DNA of 64,000 nt, from assembly GCA_047495785.1 (NCBI GenBank), contig JBLDXI010000029.1, positions 434,001 to 498,000 of the forward strand. Direction: 5' to 3'. The translations under genes and the position numbers were made by a program. The notes below the pieces were generated by a model. It saw nothing but the letters and a program-made list of their open reading frames with translations, searched no databases and was not told where the DNA came from. Shown here piece by piece: positions 11,585 to 23,700 of this stretch; position 1 is the first letter of the stretch; every line of letters begins with the position of its first letter. The DNA is from Lepidodermella squamata. Its lineage: Eukaryota; Gastrotricha.

Positions 11585-12789
11585 ATGGCTAGATGGATTA
11601 TTGAGAGGATCGCTATGTCCCTTGACCCAGTTTCCTATAGCATGTCTGAATCCGATTTCGAAATGAATCAACTCGACGCGGCCCTGCCCGAAACTGAGTC
11701 CGAATTCGAGTTCTCCGCCGTGAAGACCATGGCACAAACGGCTTTTGCATCCGACGGCATCCTCGATGCTAAGTTCGATTTCAGGTTATCTAGGTCCCAG
11801 GTTGGCGAAGCGACTGCCTCCATGAGTGGTGAACGCGACTGGAAGTTAGTGTACATTCCTTTCTACAATCCTACAACACATCGCGTCTGCACCCATCAGT
11901 GAAAGCTATCGCCACCGCCTTCAAAGAAGCTGTCCTGCCTACACTGCCCCTTGCCCAATGTCGTCACTGTCGCTGCTGAAACCCGATGCTCCTGCTGCTG
12001 ATCTTCCCCACGGCTCTGACTCTTCAACTGCTGGGGCTAGCAACTTTCGTCGTTCAGCTCTGCCTTGATCGCACTGCGGCCAGGCCACGCAGGAGGAAAA
12101 TATTTCATGTGCGGTATTTCGACTATTTTTCTATATTTTCATATTTTTAATTTTTAACCCTGTCAGAAAAGACGGCACGGATTGGTCGCCCGCTGATGAA
12201 GCACTTTTGAATCCAATAGTGTTACCGGGAGTTAGGAGAAAAGTGGCTCCAAACAAATGCATTTTAAACGAGTTAATCGACAAATTTGATCCGGCACTTC
12301 TTGTGCGATTGGGCTGGAGTGAATCAGCTGTGTTGCAAAAAGCTGTCAATCTTTATCATAAGCGCATTAGGGAACAGAAGGCAGCTGAAGCCATCTCAGC
12401 CTGGCAAGCAGCGCAGGCTTTAGATCGAACAACCCGCGCCAACCTTAAGCGAGGAAAAGCCGCCGCTGAGAAAACGCCACAGTGTGAGCTCATCTCAACA
12501 GACAGGTCGATGTGTCTGTAACTTACTCACTGTTGTACCGCGATGGATCGGGGGTTCTATGCCGGCGGATACTTATTGGCGCTTGGCGCAACGCCAGCCG
12601 TGCGAATACTGTGGCCGCAAGGACCATCTGCTCCAGGCTTGCATCGACATGCGTTTCTCCACATTACATTCATTCCAGCATTTGAATAAGCCATTTATTC
12701 CAAGCCATCAAACTGACAATTGCGTGCATATGCTTTGGCTGTATGCCACACAACAGCACAGTCGAATTTACTCCAAAGTAAAAATCTAA
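11585..12789 (+). pseudogene. Unrecognised zinc-knuckle locus, possibly a decayed retroelement or a spliced unknown gene
   Basis: Several open frames in different phases follow one another. The first (11585-11902) has no recognised domain, and the frame then breaks into two others across 11900-12066. A second piece from about 12176 to 12521 begins with a Trp-containing SANT/Myb-like start (DWSPADEALL) and contains KFDPALLVRLGW and a Lys/Ala-rich helix. A third piece (about 12530-12789) contains CEYCGRKDHLLQAC, which fits the C-x2-C-x4-H-x4-C zinc knuckle typical of Gag-like proteins. The frame changes are not resolved into one exon chain. No reverse transcriptase, integrase or terminal repeat was seen. 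It lies just upstream of DMAP1 on the other strand. A relic of a mobile element and a lineage-specific spliced gene are both open. Confidence 0.3.
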
Positions 12790-12865
12790 AAAAAAACAGC
12801 AGTATTGAACTAGGTTTTGACGTTTTGATTTGATTTTCGGTTAAAATAAAACAGAACAAAGCAGC

Positions 12866-15800
12866 TCAAAGCATCATCTTGACCATATTGACGTAGCCGC
12901 AGCCGACGCACGTCAACACGTACTTGCGACACCTGGTCGCATAATCATCATCATCGTCGTCATCCTCCTCGCTACTCTCATCCGCATCATCCTCATCTTT
13001 CTGCTTACCCTCCTCTTCCACCTTACGCCGTTTCGCACTTTTAATCGCACGCTTCACCCGCAGCGCATCGTCAATGTGGAAACGAACGGCGAAGAAGTCG
13101 AAAATCGACCGCAGCATTTGAGCAGTGGCCGGCGTCATCGGGCCAATCAGCACCTTGCTGACATCAGCCGGGCCCAGCGCCATCATCGCGACAGTCAGCA
13201 CTTGATGGACGGAATCGACGCAGCCGCCCTTCCAGATCTCTTGCATGAGCAAATGGGCGCATTCCTTGCCAATATCTTCGGGTAGGACAGCCGTCTGGCC
13301 GCGCGGGTTCGACGCCAGTTCGGCCGTGTATTTGCATTCGTTTGTCGTTTCGGCCATGAGGGAGATGCCGAAGCCGGGCGATTTGCCCGACTGCTCGCCC
13401 GCACAGTGGTCCGAGTACAGGTAGACATCGGCGACGTAGCGATTCAGCACTGATCGCGCTGATTCGATGATGCGATTGACGGTGTTCGGCGCAACTCGAC
13501 AAGCCCATCTAAAAAATATAAAAAACGTGATGATAAATTATAAATGTTACATGTGACTTACACTGTGCCACGAATGCGTCTAACTTTGCCCGGCTCCACA
13601 AGCTGGATAGGCCTCAATTTCGCTCGGATTGGGCACGTGAAGCTGATAAGACCGCCACCTTCTGGCGGCATGCCGCGTCGCTTGATTTTCAACTCCAAGC
13701 CTTCGTCCGTGCCGAGAAATCGCTGCAACAACGGCAGAGAAGAGTATTTGATCAGATCTACGGACGAATCGAGCGGGCACCACGTCAGCCCGCTGAGAGT
13801 GGCATTCAGGCTCTGCTTGCAAAACGGCGCCAGCATCATGAGGCCCTCGAGGAAGTAGCCGATGCCGCGTTGCAGGCCGCAGTCGAACTCGATTGTGCCG
13901 CCTCGAAGGGCGCCGGGCCGCAGCTCGAAGCGCGTACCCGTTTTATTTATGAAAACTGACGAGCCATTCGTGACTTGTTCAATCAGCCGCAAAAATTTCA
14001 CTTCATAATCTGAAATGGAAGAAAATGCAGGCATTTGAACCAAAACTTTTTCCTTCGCAATCTTAGTAAGTCGCGAATTTATAGTAATTCTTAGCAAAGT
14101 CTCTCATTTCCGCCAATCATTCGACTTTCAAGGAACAATGTGTCCCAAAATTCTCACAAAATGTTGCACCCATTTGTAAATTAATCCCACTTCACTTAGT
14201 GCGACGTTTCGACTTACGATTCGACTCGAATTTTGAATCAATTGTCATTTTTGTGCATGAAATCACCCAGGAAGGGCGCATGTATAAAAAAATGCTTTCA
14301 AAATCCACCTTGATTTCGAGTTAATTGTCATTTTTACGTGAAAATGCATATTCAGGGAGCCAGTTTCAACGGGTTAATTTTTTTTCTTGCCACGTGTTTA
14401 AATTGTTTTCTTGCGGCCACGCGCCCTCATAGGAATGAACGAGAGGATGACGGTGATGATCAATCTATCGATTCGGTTACTCAGCCAGGCCCATCCGTGG
14501 ATTTAGGCCTCTTCTTACCGGAACTTCGAATCGACCAAGGAGAGGACGGCCGCCAGGTCCCGCACGAGGCAATTCTGGTCGCGTTGAGAAGCTAAGACGT
14601 GGTAGGCGTGGAGTGCGGGGTGGACGTGGCCGCGGTGCTAATAATGGTCGCTGAATATTTCCCGATTAAAAAATGTACTTGGTTTATTAATAAATATGTT
14701 GGCAAGATGAAAAAGACGTGGTTGATCATGGTTGATGTTACATACTAAGGAAGCTAACATCTCGGGAAAAAAATAAATTCAAATATCAGCGCAAAAGCTT
14801 TTGTCTGCCTGAATAATTTTCCGCCACAGCCGCAGCAAATTTCCGCTACGAAAATTTCCGCCGAGTGCAATTTCCGCTCGGAAGAACATGCACATAACGC
14901 CGCGCGCAACGCGCATTTCCGCTTATTAGCTTTCCGCTACGAAAAATCGATGAAAAATGAATTGAGTAGGAACAGCATGGCAGGCAACTAGGTTTAGTTG
15001 CTTATTGCTGTCACTTCATTCCTAATATTACGCGAAAAATACACGCAAATACTCAATTCCTAAAATTTACATTGGAACATGGACCTACAACCCGAGGATG
15101 GATTTACCACTAAAGGAAAGCCTTTGAAACTTTACAAGGGCTTCTTGTACCGGCAGGCCGGCAAGAAATGGCGATGCTTAGAGGACATTTGTGGAGTTTA
15201 CTGTCAATTCAATGCCAGTGGCTTCGAAGGACCAGAGCCAACCCACAATCACTTGGCCAATCCGGAAAAGGTAAACAAGGTCTTCACAACTAACAGAATT
15301 CGACGGCGTGCTGCCGAGGATGGGACGGATCTCGAAACAATTTTTGACGAAGAATCTCAAAGGGTAAATTTTAGTGATAGTATCAATAAATCTCAATGAG
15401 TCTATTATTTTTACCCGAAGTTGAAACAGGAGCATGGAGAAGCTGCGAGATTTCTTATGCCAGAATTTGATCAATTGAAAGCGTCGTTAGCTAGGAAAAA
15501 ACGTCGCTTGCAAGAGCCTATTAACCCTGAGACGCCTGCGGAATTAGTCGCCATTTTAAATGGAGATATAGGCGCTAATGTAGATGTGACTCCCTACACC
15601 AAGTCATCTAATGGAGCTCGGTTTCTGCTAGCAGCAACGAGCGAAAACGGCGAATCAGTAATCATTTGCGCAACTGATAACGATCTTTGTCGCTTGGCGA
15701 ATGCAGAAAGGTGGTACATCGATGGCACATTCAAAATGGTACCTGGTTATTTTTTTTCTAAAATTTTTTCCAATTATGGAATTTTCACTAGGAACTACCA

Positions 15801-17276
15801 TCAGAATTTTCGCAACAATTAGTCATCCTAGCCAGCGAAAATGATGTCATGTATCCGCTATGTTTTGCACTTATCAGCTCAAAATCTCATGCAATTTATC
15901 AGAAATTGCTCCAATTACTGAAAGCTCATTGTGAAGCGCATCTACAGTGTGAATTGCGACCAGCGGAGGTAACTACGGACTTTGATACTGGGTTAATACA
16001 AGCTATCGCCGCCGAATTTCCGGAAGCCACGATCATCGGCTCTTATTTCCACTATTGCCAAGCTATTTTTGACCAAATAATCACACAAGGTTACAAGGTT
16101 TGTTTTCATGGCAATTGTAACGCTGGGATTATGTTGTTTGACTTTCGCTTAGCATTTTTACCAAGAAAACCAAAGCTTTCGCCAGTGGACACGGAAATTG
16201 ATGGCACTGGCATTTCTACCCGAAGATCAAGTTCCAATTTATGCTCAGAAAATTATCGCCGAAGTCGAAACGTGCGAACAGGAGAATTTCATTGAGTATT
16301 TTGTCTCTCAATGGTTCAACAATCCGAATATACCGATTGCCAATTGGAACGTTTACGGGCGAGATACGAGAGCAAGTACTGCTTTGAAAGGTTGGAAAAC
16401 ACTTCTGATTAATGTTTTCACAATTTTCCCAATCACTGCTAGATTATCATGGTCGATTTGGCCACGGCCAACAGAAATTGACTGCGTGGCAATTTCTTCG
16501 GAAACTCAACGACGAAGAACGCCATTTTCGACTCTTGAGATTGGCAATGATTGTCGAAAGCAAAGGTATCTTAATTATTTAACTAAATATTTGGCTCGAA
16601 ATTACTCATTTTCGCAGGGCATCGCCGTCTTCCCAAGCACAACCGCGTCAATAAACAGATCGAAAAGCTATTCGAAAGTTTTCAACACGGTCAGATAAAT
16701 TTGAATGCATATTACGAAGCCGTTCAAAGCTACGTAACAGAGTGGTGCGATTTCATGGTAACAACAGGGACACCTACTGTCAGCGCAAGCCCGCCCGTAG
16801 AATTTACGTGGTCTTCAAATGATGCCACCGGAAGCGAAACGACCCAAGGAGAAGACGAAATTTAAATTTGTTTGAGTTATTACGAAAAATAAATCAATTC
16901 GATGGGCTTTGAATTTTGATAATTATTTGCGAAAATCGAAAATTGTTAATTGTTCCCAATTTTCATGGGTTGAATCGAGTTTATATCTAGAAAAAATCCA
17001 GAATCCCCCCTCCCTATTGGTCGGGAAAATTGTACTAGATTAATATCATTCTAAACTGAAAAAATTGCACTGACCTCTCAAACCAGGAGCTTCGTCGAGA
17101 TGGCGAATATTGCGAATGCTTAGAAAACGCCCTGATAGAACCGACAAGACGATTCGCTGACGAAGAAAGCTGGAGCCTTCTGCTTCTAGCACTTGCTGAC
17201 CACTGGCACGCGACACCACTTTGGTGCCATTCACCTTCGGAATATATTCCGCCGCCAAATCTTCGATCACATCCAT
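12866..17276 (-). CDS. RCL1: RNA 3'-terminal phosphate cyclase-like protein (RCL1), three exons with a 3.07 kb first intron
   Basis: Exons: 17276-17075, 14009-13562, 13508-12866; phases agree and give 430 residues (human 373). RCL1 acts in the nucleolus with BMS1 in the SSU processome, in early pre-18S rRNA cleavage. Seen: FLRQRIVLSVLSGRFLSIR in exon 1, joined to DYEVKFLRLIEQVTNGS, then CGLQRGIGYFLEGLMMLAPF, RGMPPEGGG, KSPGFGISLMAETT, GGCVDSVHQVLTVAMMALG and VLIGPMTPAT. These match RCL1 rather than the catalytic cyclase RTCA. Two additions stand out: about 40 extra N-terminal residues before the conserved GSSFLRQR, and an acidic Glu/Asp insertion near residue 400 before the final LTCVGCGY. 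A splice acceptor just upstream of the start suggests a 5' untranslated exon. The first intron contains a transposase-like gene on the other strand. Confidence 0.93.
14338..14659 (+). other. Small unrecognised open frames inside the RCL1 intron
   Basis: An 85-codon frame starting at 14338 opens with a hydrophobic stretch that could act as a signal peptide (about residues 10-27), followed by an acidic segment. An overlapping frame ending at about 14655 is Arg/Gly-rich, with several RGR and RGG triplets in the last 40 codons. A splice joining the two could not be settled. It may be a small gene or chance coding in DNA associated with the downstream transposase. Confidence 0.2.
14820..14950. repeat. 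Cluster of TTTCCGCT/TTTCCGCC repeats upstream of the transposase gene
   Basis: Six to seven copies of a TTTCCGC core occur in about 130 bases, two of them extended to TTTCCGCTACGAAAA. The spacing is irregular and all copies point the same way. Such clusters can be promoter elements or subterminal transposase-binding repeats. No matching inverted copy was recognised downstream of the transposase gene. Confidence 0.6.
15079..16865 (+). CDS. FLYWCH zinc finger / MULE-type transposase-like protein, six exons, nested in RCL1 intron 1
   Basis: Exons: 15079-15363, 15421-15738, 15792-16097, 16153-16390, 16443-16565, 16618-16865. All junctions are GT-AG, phases agree, and the product is 505 residues. 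Residues about 10-62 form a FLYWCH-like zinc-binding module (YKGFLYRQAGKKWRC...C...HNH). A Mutator-like transposase core follows: RWYIDGTFK (first catalytic Asp), TTDFDTGLIQAIAAEFP (second Asp) and SYFHYCQAIFDQ. Then come WTRKLMALAFLPEDQV and a R-x-STALK...YHGRFG segment matching the usual RTNNxxE-W region. All five introns are 52-57 bases, like those of host genes. The frame is uninterrupted, so it is either a recent intron-bearing element or a domesticated gene. An AATAAA lies just after the stop, near 16887. It is transcribed against its host gene RCL1. Confidence 0.85.
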
Positions 17277-17747
17277 CAATAAAACAACAAAAATCTCTAA
17301 AATAAATTGAGAATAAATCAATTTGTAAAGCTATTTATTTTTATTAATATCAATAACCGGTCGATGTTTTTGTGACTACAAGTGGACGAGAAAGCAAGCG
17401 TAAGCAAGCAGGAGGAGACACAATCGATCACCATTTTGTCATGGCATCAACAAAAACGGGCTATATCCCAGCCAAAGGCACTAGCGGCGGTAATTTCAAT
17501 TTTAAATCAGTGACTAAAAAGCCTCTCACCGAACCACAAAATTGAGTACAAAAAATGAGCATATGAAGCTTTTTTAAAGAGCTCACCATTCACCATATTG
17601 CTTTCGCAAATACCTTAATACACAGCACAAAAAGTATTTACAAAAAGACACCACACACACTAATTCGACCGAAAAATTGACTTGAAATATTTTAAGAAAA
17701 TATATAAAACAAAAATTGCGATAACAAAAATCGGCGTTGTAATACTG
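17277..17747. other. Short gap between BLTP1 3' end and RCL1 start
   Basis: This gap should contain the BLTP1 3' untranslated region and the RCL1 promoter and 5' leader. On the minus strand a pyrimidine-rich acceptor ending at 17298 implies a spliced RCL1 leader. Nothing else is recognisable. Confidence 0.5.
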
Positions 17748-20700
17748 CTACGACGGTTGTTGGTCGAGAGAAAATGCAGATTCGACCAATTTTTCGAGAA
17801 TAGCCGCCGATAATGCGTCTAGCGGGTCGTTCACGCCTCGTTGAATCCATTTCGGGATGGTCGACCTGGCTTGGTTGAATCCGAGGCGAACCAACACTCG
17901 TTCGATGCCGCCAGTATCGATTTCTCGGCCGAAAGTCAGCAGCCGGACTGTTGGATTCAACAGCCATTGCGTTGTTAGGAACTGGCGAACGTCGAGCTGT
18001 AACGCTTCCGTTGGGTTTGGCACCTGTGATGAGCTCGTTGATGCGCTGGTTGAACGTTGTTTCGAACTGGTTTCGTTGGCGGACGGGCTCGCGGCGGCAG
18101 CTGGTGGGGCGCCGCCGGATATCACGTTCAGGTAGGACCGGATCAAATCGTGTAGGAAAATGATGGATTCGGCGTTGAAGGACACGAATAGATGGTCGTA
18201 GAAATCCGTCTGCACTGAACACGCCACCATAGGCCGAGGTCCCAATTTTGCTTCATTCCACTCTAAATAGGCAAGAAAAATTTATAATAAAAATGAATTT
18301 TTTATTTATAAGCAATTTAATAAGCAATTGATCGTTTAATTTGAATAAATTTGAATCATTAAATTGCACAAGGTTCCAAATTGGCGTGCTTGGCTACTAA
18401 TGAAACGAATTTATTGTATCAAAAAATTATTTATGAAAATTAGCTTTTTGGGGTAATCTGAGCTGAGAATGCCCAGGGCTTCTCAACCCTAAAATCAAGA
18501 ATCCCGGAAGACTAGAACCTTTCAAAAAATGTCGATAATATATCAACAAATTTCATTCTAAAAAATTGAAAACGAGCCAAAATCCAACTAATTCTCACCC
18601 GATTTTTCTATTTTCAAAAATTCTTACCGGATCAACATTTTCAACGAAAACACCGCTATTTCCGACAATTTTGCTGCTTCAAATTTTGTTCACTTTCAAT
18701 TGTTGAGAAAATATCTTGTTTGAGAATGATTATATTCTGATGAGCGATTTTCTTCTTTGAACTGCTAAAATAATTTGGTTTGATAATTCAACGTACCAGT
18801 GATAGGCGGCATGACAGCCAGCGATTGATTCTGCTCACTGCGCAAGTGCAACGACGCAGCCGGCAGTTTGAAGATGACCTCCGTCTCATGCGCATAGTCC
18901 GACCGCGCCGATCGCTGGCCGCTGATAGACGCAACCGGGAAATCGTCCAAATCCTTCACCTCCGAGCAACTAAACGCGTAATGGAACCAATCGGCCGTAC
19001 TGCGCAACTGTCGCGTCAACATCGCCGATTTCTGCTCGATAATTCGCATAACCGTGCCGGCAATGTTTGTGCCAGCCGAGGAGGACCAGTCGACGTGCCG
19101 CCGGTCGGGCGATTGCGCCAGGCTGAACTCGAGCATCTGCAAAATGTGAATGCCCGGCGGCTGCACGTCAATCATCTGCGGCGATGTGTTGAACGTCGAC
19201 GAGGCGCCTCTCAACACGAACAACGCCCACTGCGACGCGTGGAACGTCGAGCCGTGGAAACACGCCAGCACGGTGTTTTTCGTAGACAGCGTCATCATCG
19301 CGTTGAACATGATCGAGTCGACCTCGCGAGACGGCAGCCACTCCGCCTTAGCTTTGACCATTCGGTCGAGGATCGGCTGCCAGTGACGGTGCAGTCGTAG
19401 ACCAGGCGGCGGGGTCGCAACAGCCGCCTTAATTTCAGCCACGATTTTCTGCGTGGTCTGCCGGCTGCCTAAATCGCCGAACGCTGATGTCCACAGCTGC
19501 ATTGAGTCAGTCAACTGCTTATCAATCGACTCCTTCACGCTAATGCCCAATTTCACCAAATCTGACGTGGTCGCGCTTGAAATGATCAAATGAAGGTGTT
19601 CAGTACTGATTTCACCGTTCAAACTGACGGATGTGCCAGTTTTTCGCCGACCCTTCAGAATGGTGTCTACAAACCATTGCGTGAAGAAGTGGACCGATAG
19701 CGAGCTGATGCGTCCGATGAAAATCAACGTGCCACGGTACTCAACTTTTGTCTCGACTTCTTGCAAATTCAAGAATAAACGGTGAACCGGCGGCCGGTTT
19801 CGGTGGTGGCTGACCATGACGAAGGCATTGAACCCGGAGACGGAGGCTTCCCCGGCGACCAGGCCGCTGGTCGATAGAGCCGAACGGGCTAGTCGTGTGT
19901 GGACCTTCACGAAACGGCCGCCGTCGTTATCAACGGCAACACCGCCATAAACCCGGAAATCGTCGTTGTTCCACTCGGTTTTGTACATGATTTGATCCAT
20001 CCGCAACTCGACGTCTAATTTCGATAGACGAACAGCTGGTAGGATGATGTGGCGAGACTGGATGGCTGGTCTATCCGGGCCGAGGGACTTCGGCTCGTCG
20101 GAATTCACGCCGGGTTTAGCCGGTACCTGGGTGGCGCCGGAGCCAAACAAAACACGCCGCATGAGTGGTTTCGAGTACCACGCCTTTAAAATGCTCATAA
20201 TTTCGTTCAACCGGCGGACATCAAGTCGGAAAAACGCCGATCCAATGTCGCAGACAATCGACAGTTTGATGTTCAACTCGTCAGTTGCGGTCGAATCGAC
20301 GGAATGCGTCATGACATTGACCTTCTTCGCCCAGTATCGCGCGAAATTGATGCGAATCGTGCCGAGTTGGACGGAGACCGGGTTTTTCCCGCGTGCCACA
20401 TCGGGCAGTTCCGAGGCGTTTGACGTCCGCGAACTCGTCGAACGGCCCTGTCTCGGCACCGTGTTCTCCTCGCCCACAGGCAACGGGTGGTACACGACAA
20501 AGGTGAAATTACTCAAACTGGTCGTGACGCAGAAACCGCCGGACATTTCCTCGACGCCAGGTTTCGCCGTTGAGGAATTTCGAGGCGATGACAGGCCGTT
20601 GCTTGAATTCTGGTCACCCTTGCTAGCTGTTGAGAATAGCAGGTCGAGGGATGGCAGTTGAAGCCGGCACTCTAAACGGCTCGTTGGGAATGAGCTGAAT

Positions 20701-23700
20701 TTGATGACTGAAGGCTGGACTGAGACGTAGACTGCGACATCGACCGGTACTGAGCCGACGCCTAATCCACTCGAGGCGGCAGTTGTCGACCCGGACAGGG
20801 CGGAACTAGTCGGTCCGACCGTCGTAGCCTCGATGTTATCATTATTCGTCGAGCTAGCCGAATCAGCCGATGACGGCACACCGCCCCTTGACGAGGAGTC
20901 AGCGTCAATTCCTGAGGCGGTGCCCGGGGTGGTACCAGGACCGTCCTGGCCATGGCGGTCGATATTGCCGTAAAACGACGAGGTATGCGGTAACTTATCG
21001 ACAATTGGGTCGAAAGCCTGCTCGAAGAACCTGATCAGCCAAGGCGTTAGCACCGTCTCAGTCGGGAAGGTCTGGATAGCTATCCAAGCGTGAAGCGCGC
21101 CCCGCTTCGCCGCAGCCACGCGACCCGGCACTTCAACCACCGACTGCGTGCCAACCGAGGCGTATCGGACCCTGGTTGACAGCGCCGGAATGTAGAAAGT
21201 CGTCGCGTGTTCGACATCTATCAACGACCCCATCATCGGATCGGCGGTCAAAAACCGGCGGGACATATCAATCCGGGGCGATCTACCGTCGGATAGCCCG
21301 GACTTAGGCTGGTCGTCCGGTTCCTTATTCGGGTACAGCCAGCATTCGCCTGAGCTGATTTTGAAATGCAGATTGAACTCTTTATCAACAACCGGTGTGA
21401 CTACGTTTGACGTTTGACTCAAACCACGTTGTCGATAGGCGGCTGCTGAGCTGAGCGAACCGCCGGATTGGTCGAGATTTTGTTGTTGGAACTGCGTTTG
21501 GAAGTTTTGTGGCTTTTTCGCGACGCTAACCGAAACCGTTCCGCCGTCTTCAGCGTCCGAATTTTCAGCAGACGAATGGATTGCGGACTGAGAGCCGGCT
21601 CGAGAAATTTCAGCCGAACCTCCGCCTTGTTCGTGGTGCGTTTCCAACAGCGATTTTTGCAGCGAAAAATGGGCTGGCTTTATCGAACCAATCATCAAAG
21701 CCGATCCGCTCGATTTCGACCTGCGATGGTACTTCTTTGAATTCGATCGCGTTGTGCCGGATGAATTCAACGCTGCTTGGACGGGTTCGACGCCGGCTAG
21801 TCGTGATAAGTTGTCCTTCAACAACTGCTGGCCGCTGCCCTGGAATCGATTGTAGAACGTGCGTTTGAACTCGGTCGCGCATAATTCTTCCAACGCGCGC
21901 AGTTTTCGCTCTTCCGCTGCGATTTTCGTCGGATCCGATTTAGTTGCGCGCAGATCACCGATGAGGGTCGATAGCCGCTCCATTTCAGTGGTGATTATTG
22001 TCGATTTCCGGTTAGGGTCGATCGTTGGATCGCTCAAAGCGGCGATAACGGCTTGCGGCAACATTTCCTATTCGAAAGAAATTAGAAAATAATGAGAATT
22101 TAAATTAAATTATGCGAATGGGCATATTCAAAAAAAAATTGAATTTAAATCAAATGAAATTTAAATCTATCAGATCTTTAAAAAATTCACGAACCTGAAT
22201 GCTTTCGGCAGAAAGAAGCTCCTTGACTTCGTCTCGCTCTGAGACCTCTTTCTTATTGACCTTTTTACCGACCTCAGTCTCCGGTTCGGCTTTCTCGTTA
22301 TCAGGGGTCGTCGACCCAACCTCCTCGCCAGACATTAGCGTCAAAGTATTACCCAGCAGTGACAATTTCTCGCCAATTCCAACGCCACACCGGACGTAGA
22401 TACCCTGCGTCTGCCACTGCACACTCACGAGCAGTTTCGCATTTTCCGCCTCAGTCAACGGACTGACGGTTTTCGAACAGATAGAAAACGAGCCCTCGGG
22501 TACAGAACACGAGTCTTGGACGAACTTCACGAAACTCGACCCGCCAGCAACAGGGATTTTGAGCTGCTGCGGCGCCCAAGATCCCTCGCGATACGGCGAG
22601 AAATCGTCGGCAAAACGCAGGCAAAACTGCTCGAAGGTACCTCGGCTTACAAGGGCCTGGCTCGTGAAGGCCGAAATCTGACTCCGGTCTAGCGTAATCA
22701 CTAGAGCGTGGCCACTTTCAACCGGATCCGACAGCGTTGAAGCATCGCCATACGTCGCTAGGTTCATCTTCGGATTCGTGAAAAGCGGCAAGGCAATGCC
22801 GAGATTTTCAACTTTGAACTCGATGAACGGCAAAACCGCGGTTGGTTGCACTGGGGTAGCGATTTGGGAAATGGCCGACTGCAACCGCCTGGTCGCCAGT
22901 TGAAACTGCCCACTTTTGCGCTGTTCAACCCAGAAATCGTAGGCCTTCTTGTAGTTCAACCACAACATCAGGCCCTTGTCGATCGCGGTAGGTCTGATCA
23001 AGATTTGAGGCTGAGATAACGTGATTTTCAACCCGTCACGGGTCGGTAAATCGCCGAGGCTGGTTTCTGAGGCTGACGTGACTTGAACTCGGGTTTTGAA
23101 GAAACTCAACTGGTTAAATTCCAAAGAATTCACACCGTAATTTGCGCCGACCAACTGACCCAGTGACACTTCAATGTTCCCACTTGCCTCGGTGAATAAC
23201 CGCAACGGGTGAGATTGGTCATTTCGACTACCCCCGGACAGCGTGTCATCCTTACTCGATAGCGTCAATTGAAGAAGGCCGGTTTTCAGTTGAACCGCGC
23301 TGTTAGTCGGCGATGTTGCCGTCAGTTCGATGGCTTGAATCCTGAATTTGATGTTGTACTTGAAAACAGCCGATTGCGGCGCCTGCTTCGCGCTATCGTC
23401 CGGGAAGAAGTCGGCATTTGCGTCATTAGACGCCTTAATCACGTTCCATGGCTGGTTTTTCGGCGACCCTGACGCGATTTTCATGACAACATCGCTGATT
23501 TCGCTTAGGAAAGCGCGTTGCACAAAAATCAGCTGGTTTAGAATGGTCGAGTCGAGTCGATTTACAATCGGGCCCATTTCGGCTAGAACCACTAGCTGTT
23601 GAGGGACATTAGCGAAGGTATCCTGAAAAATTTGAAAAATACATTTTAGATCAAAGAGTTTTCTGAACTCTTACCTGGCTATCACTGACAATGCCGCTGT

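Noticed and set aside
12866-14009. RNA 3'-phosphate cyclase RTCA
   Set aside because: The conserved blocks and missing cyclase features match RCL1 better, and exon 1 carries the RCL1 start.
15739-15791. Stop codon and frame change in the transposase gene as signs of decay
   Set aside because: They vanish when the 53-base GT-AG intron is removed; the same holds for the other four introns.
18780-19400. Long plus-strand frame opposite BLTP1 exon 10
   Set aside because: Arg-rich shadow of the antisense coding strand; the minus strand has clear BLTP1 homology.
20044-20661. 205-codon plus-strand frame opposite BLTP1
   Set aside because: Shadow frame produced by GC-biased codons of the real gene.
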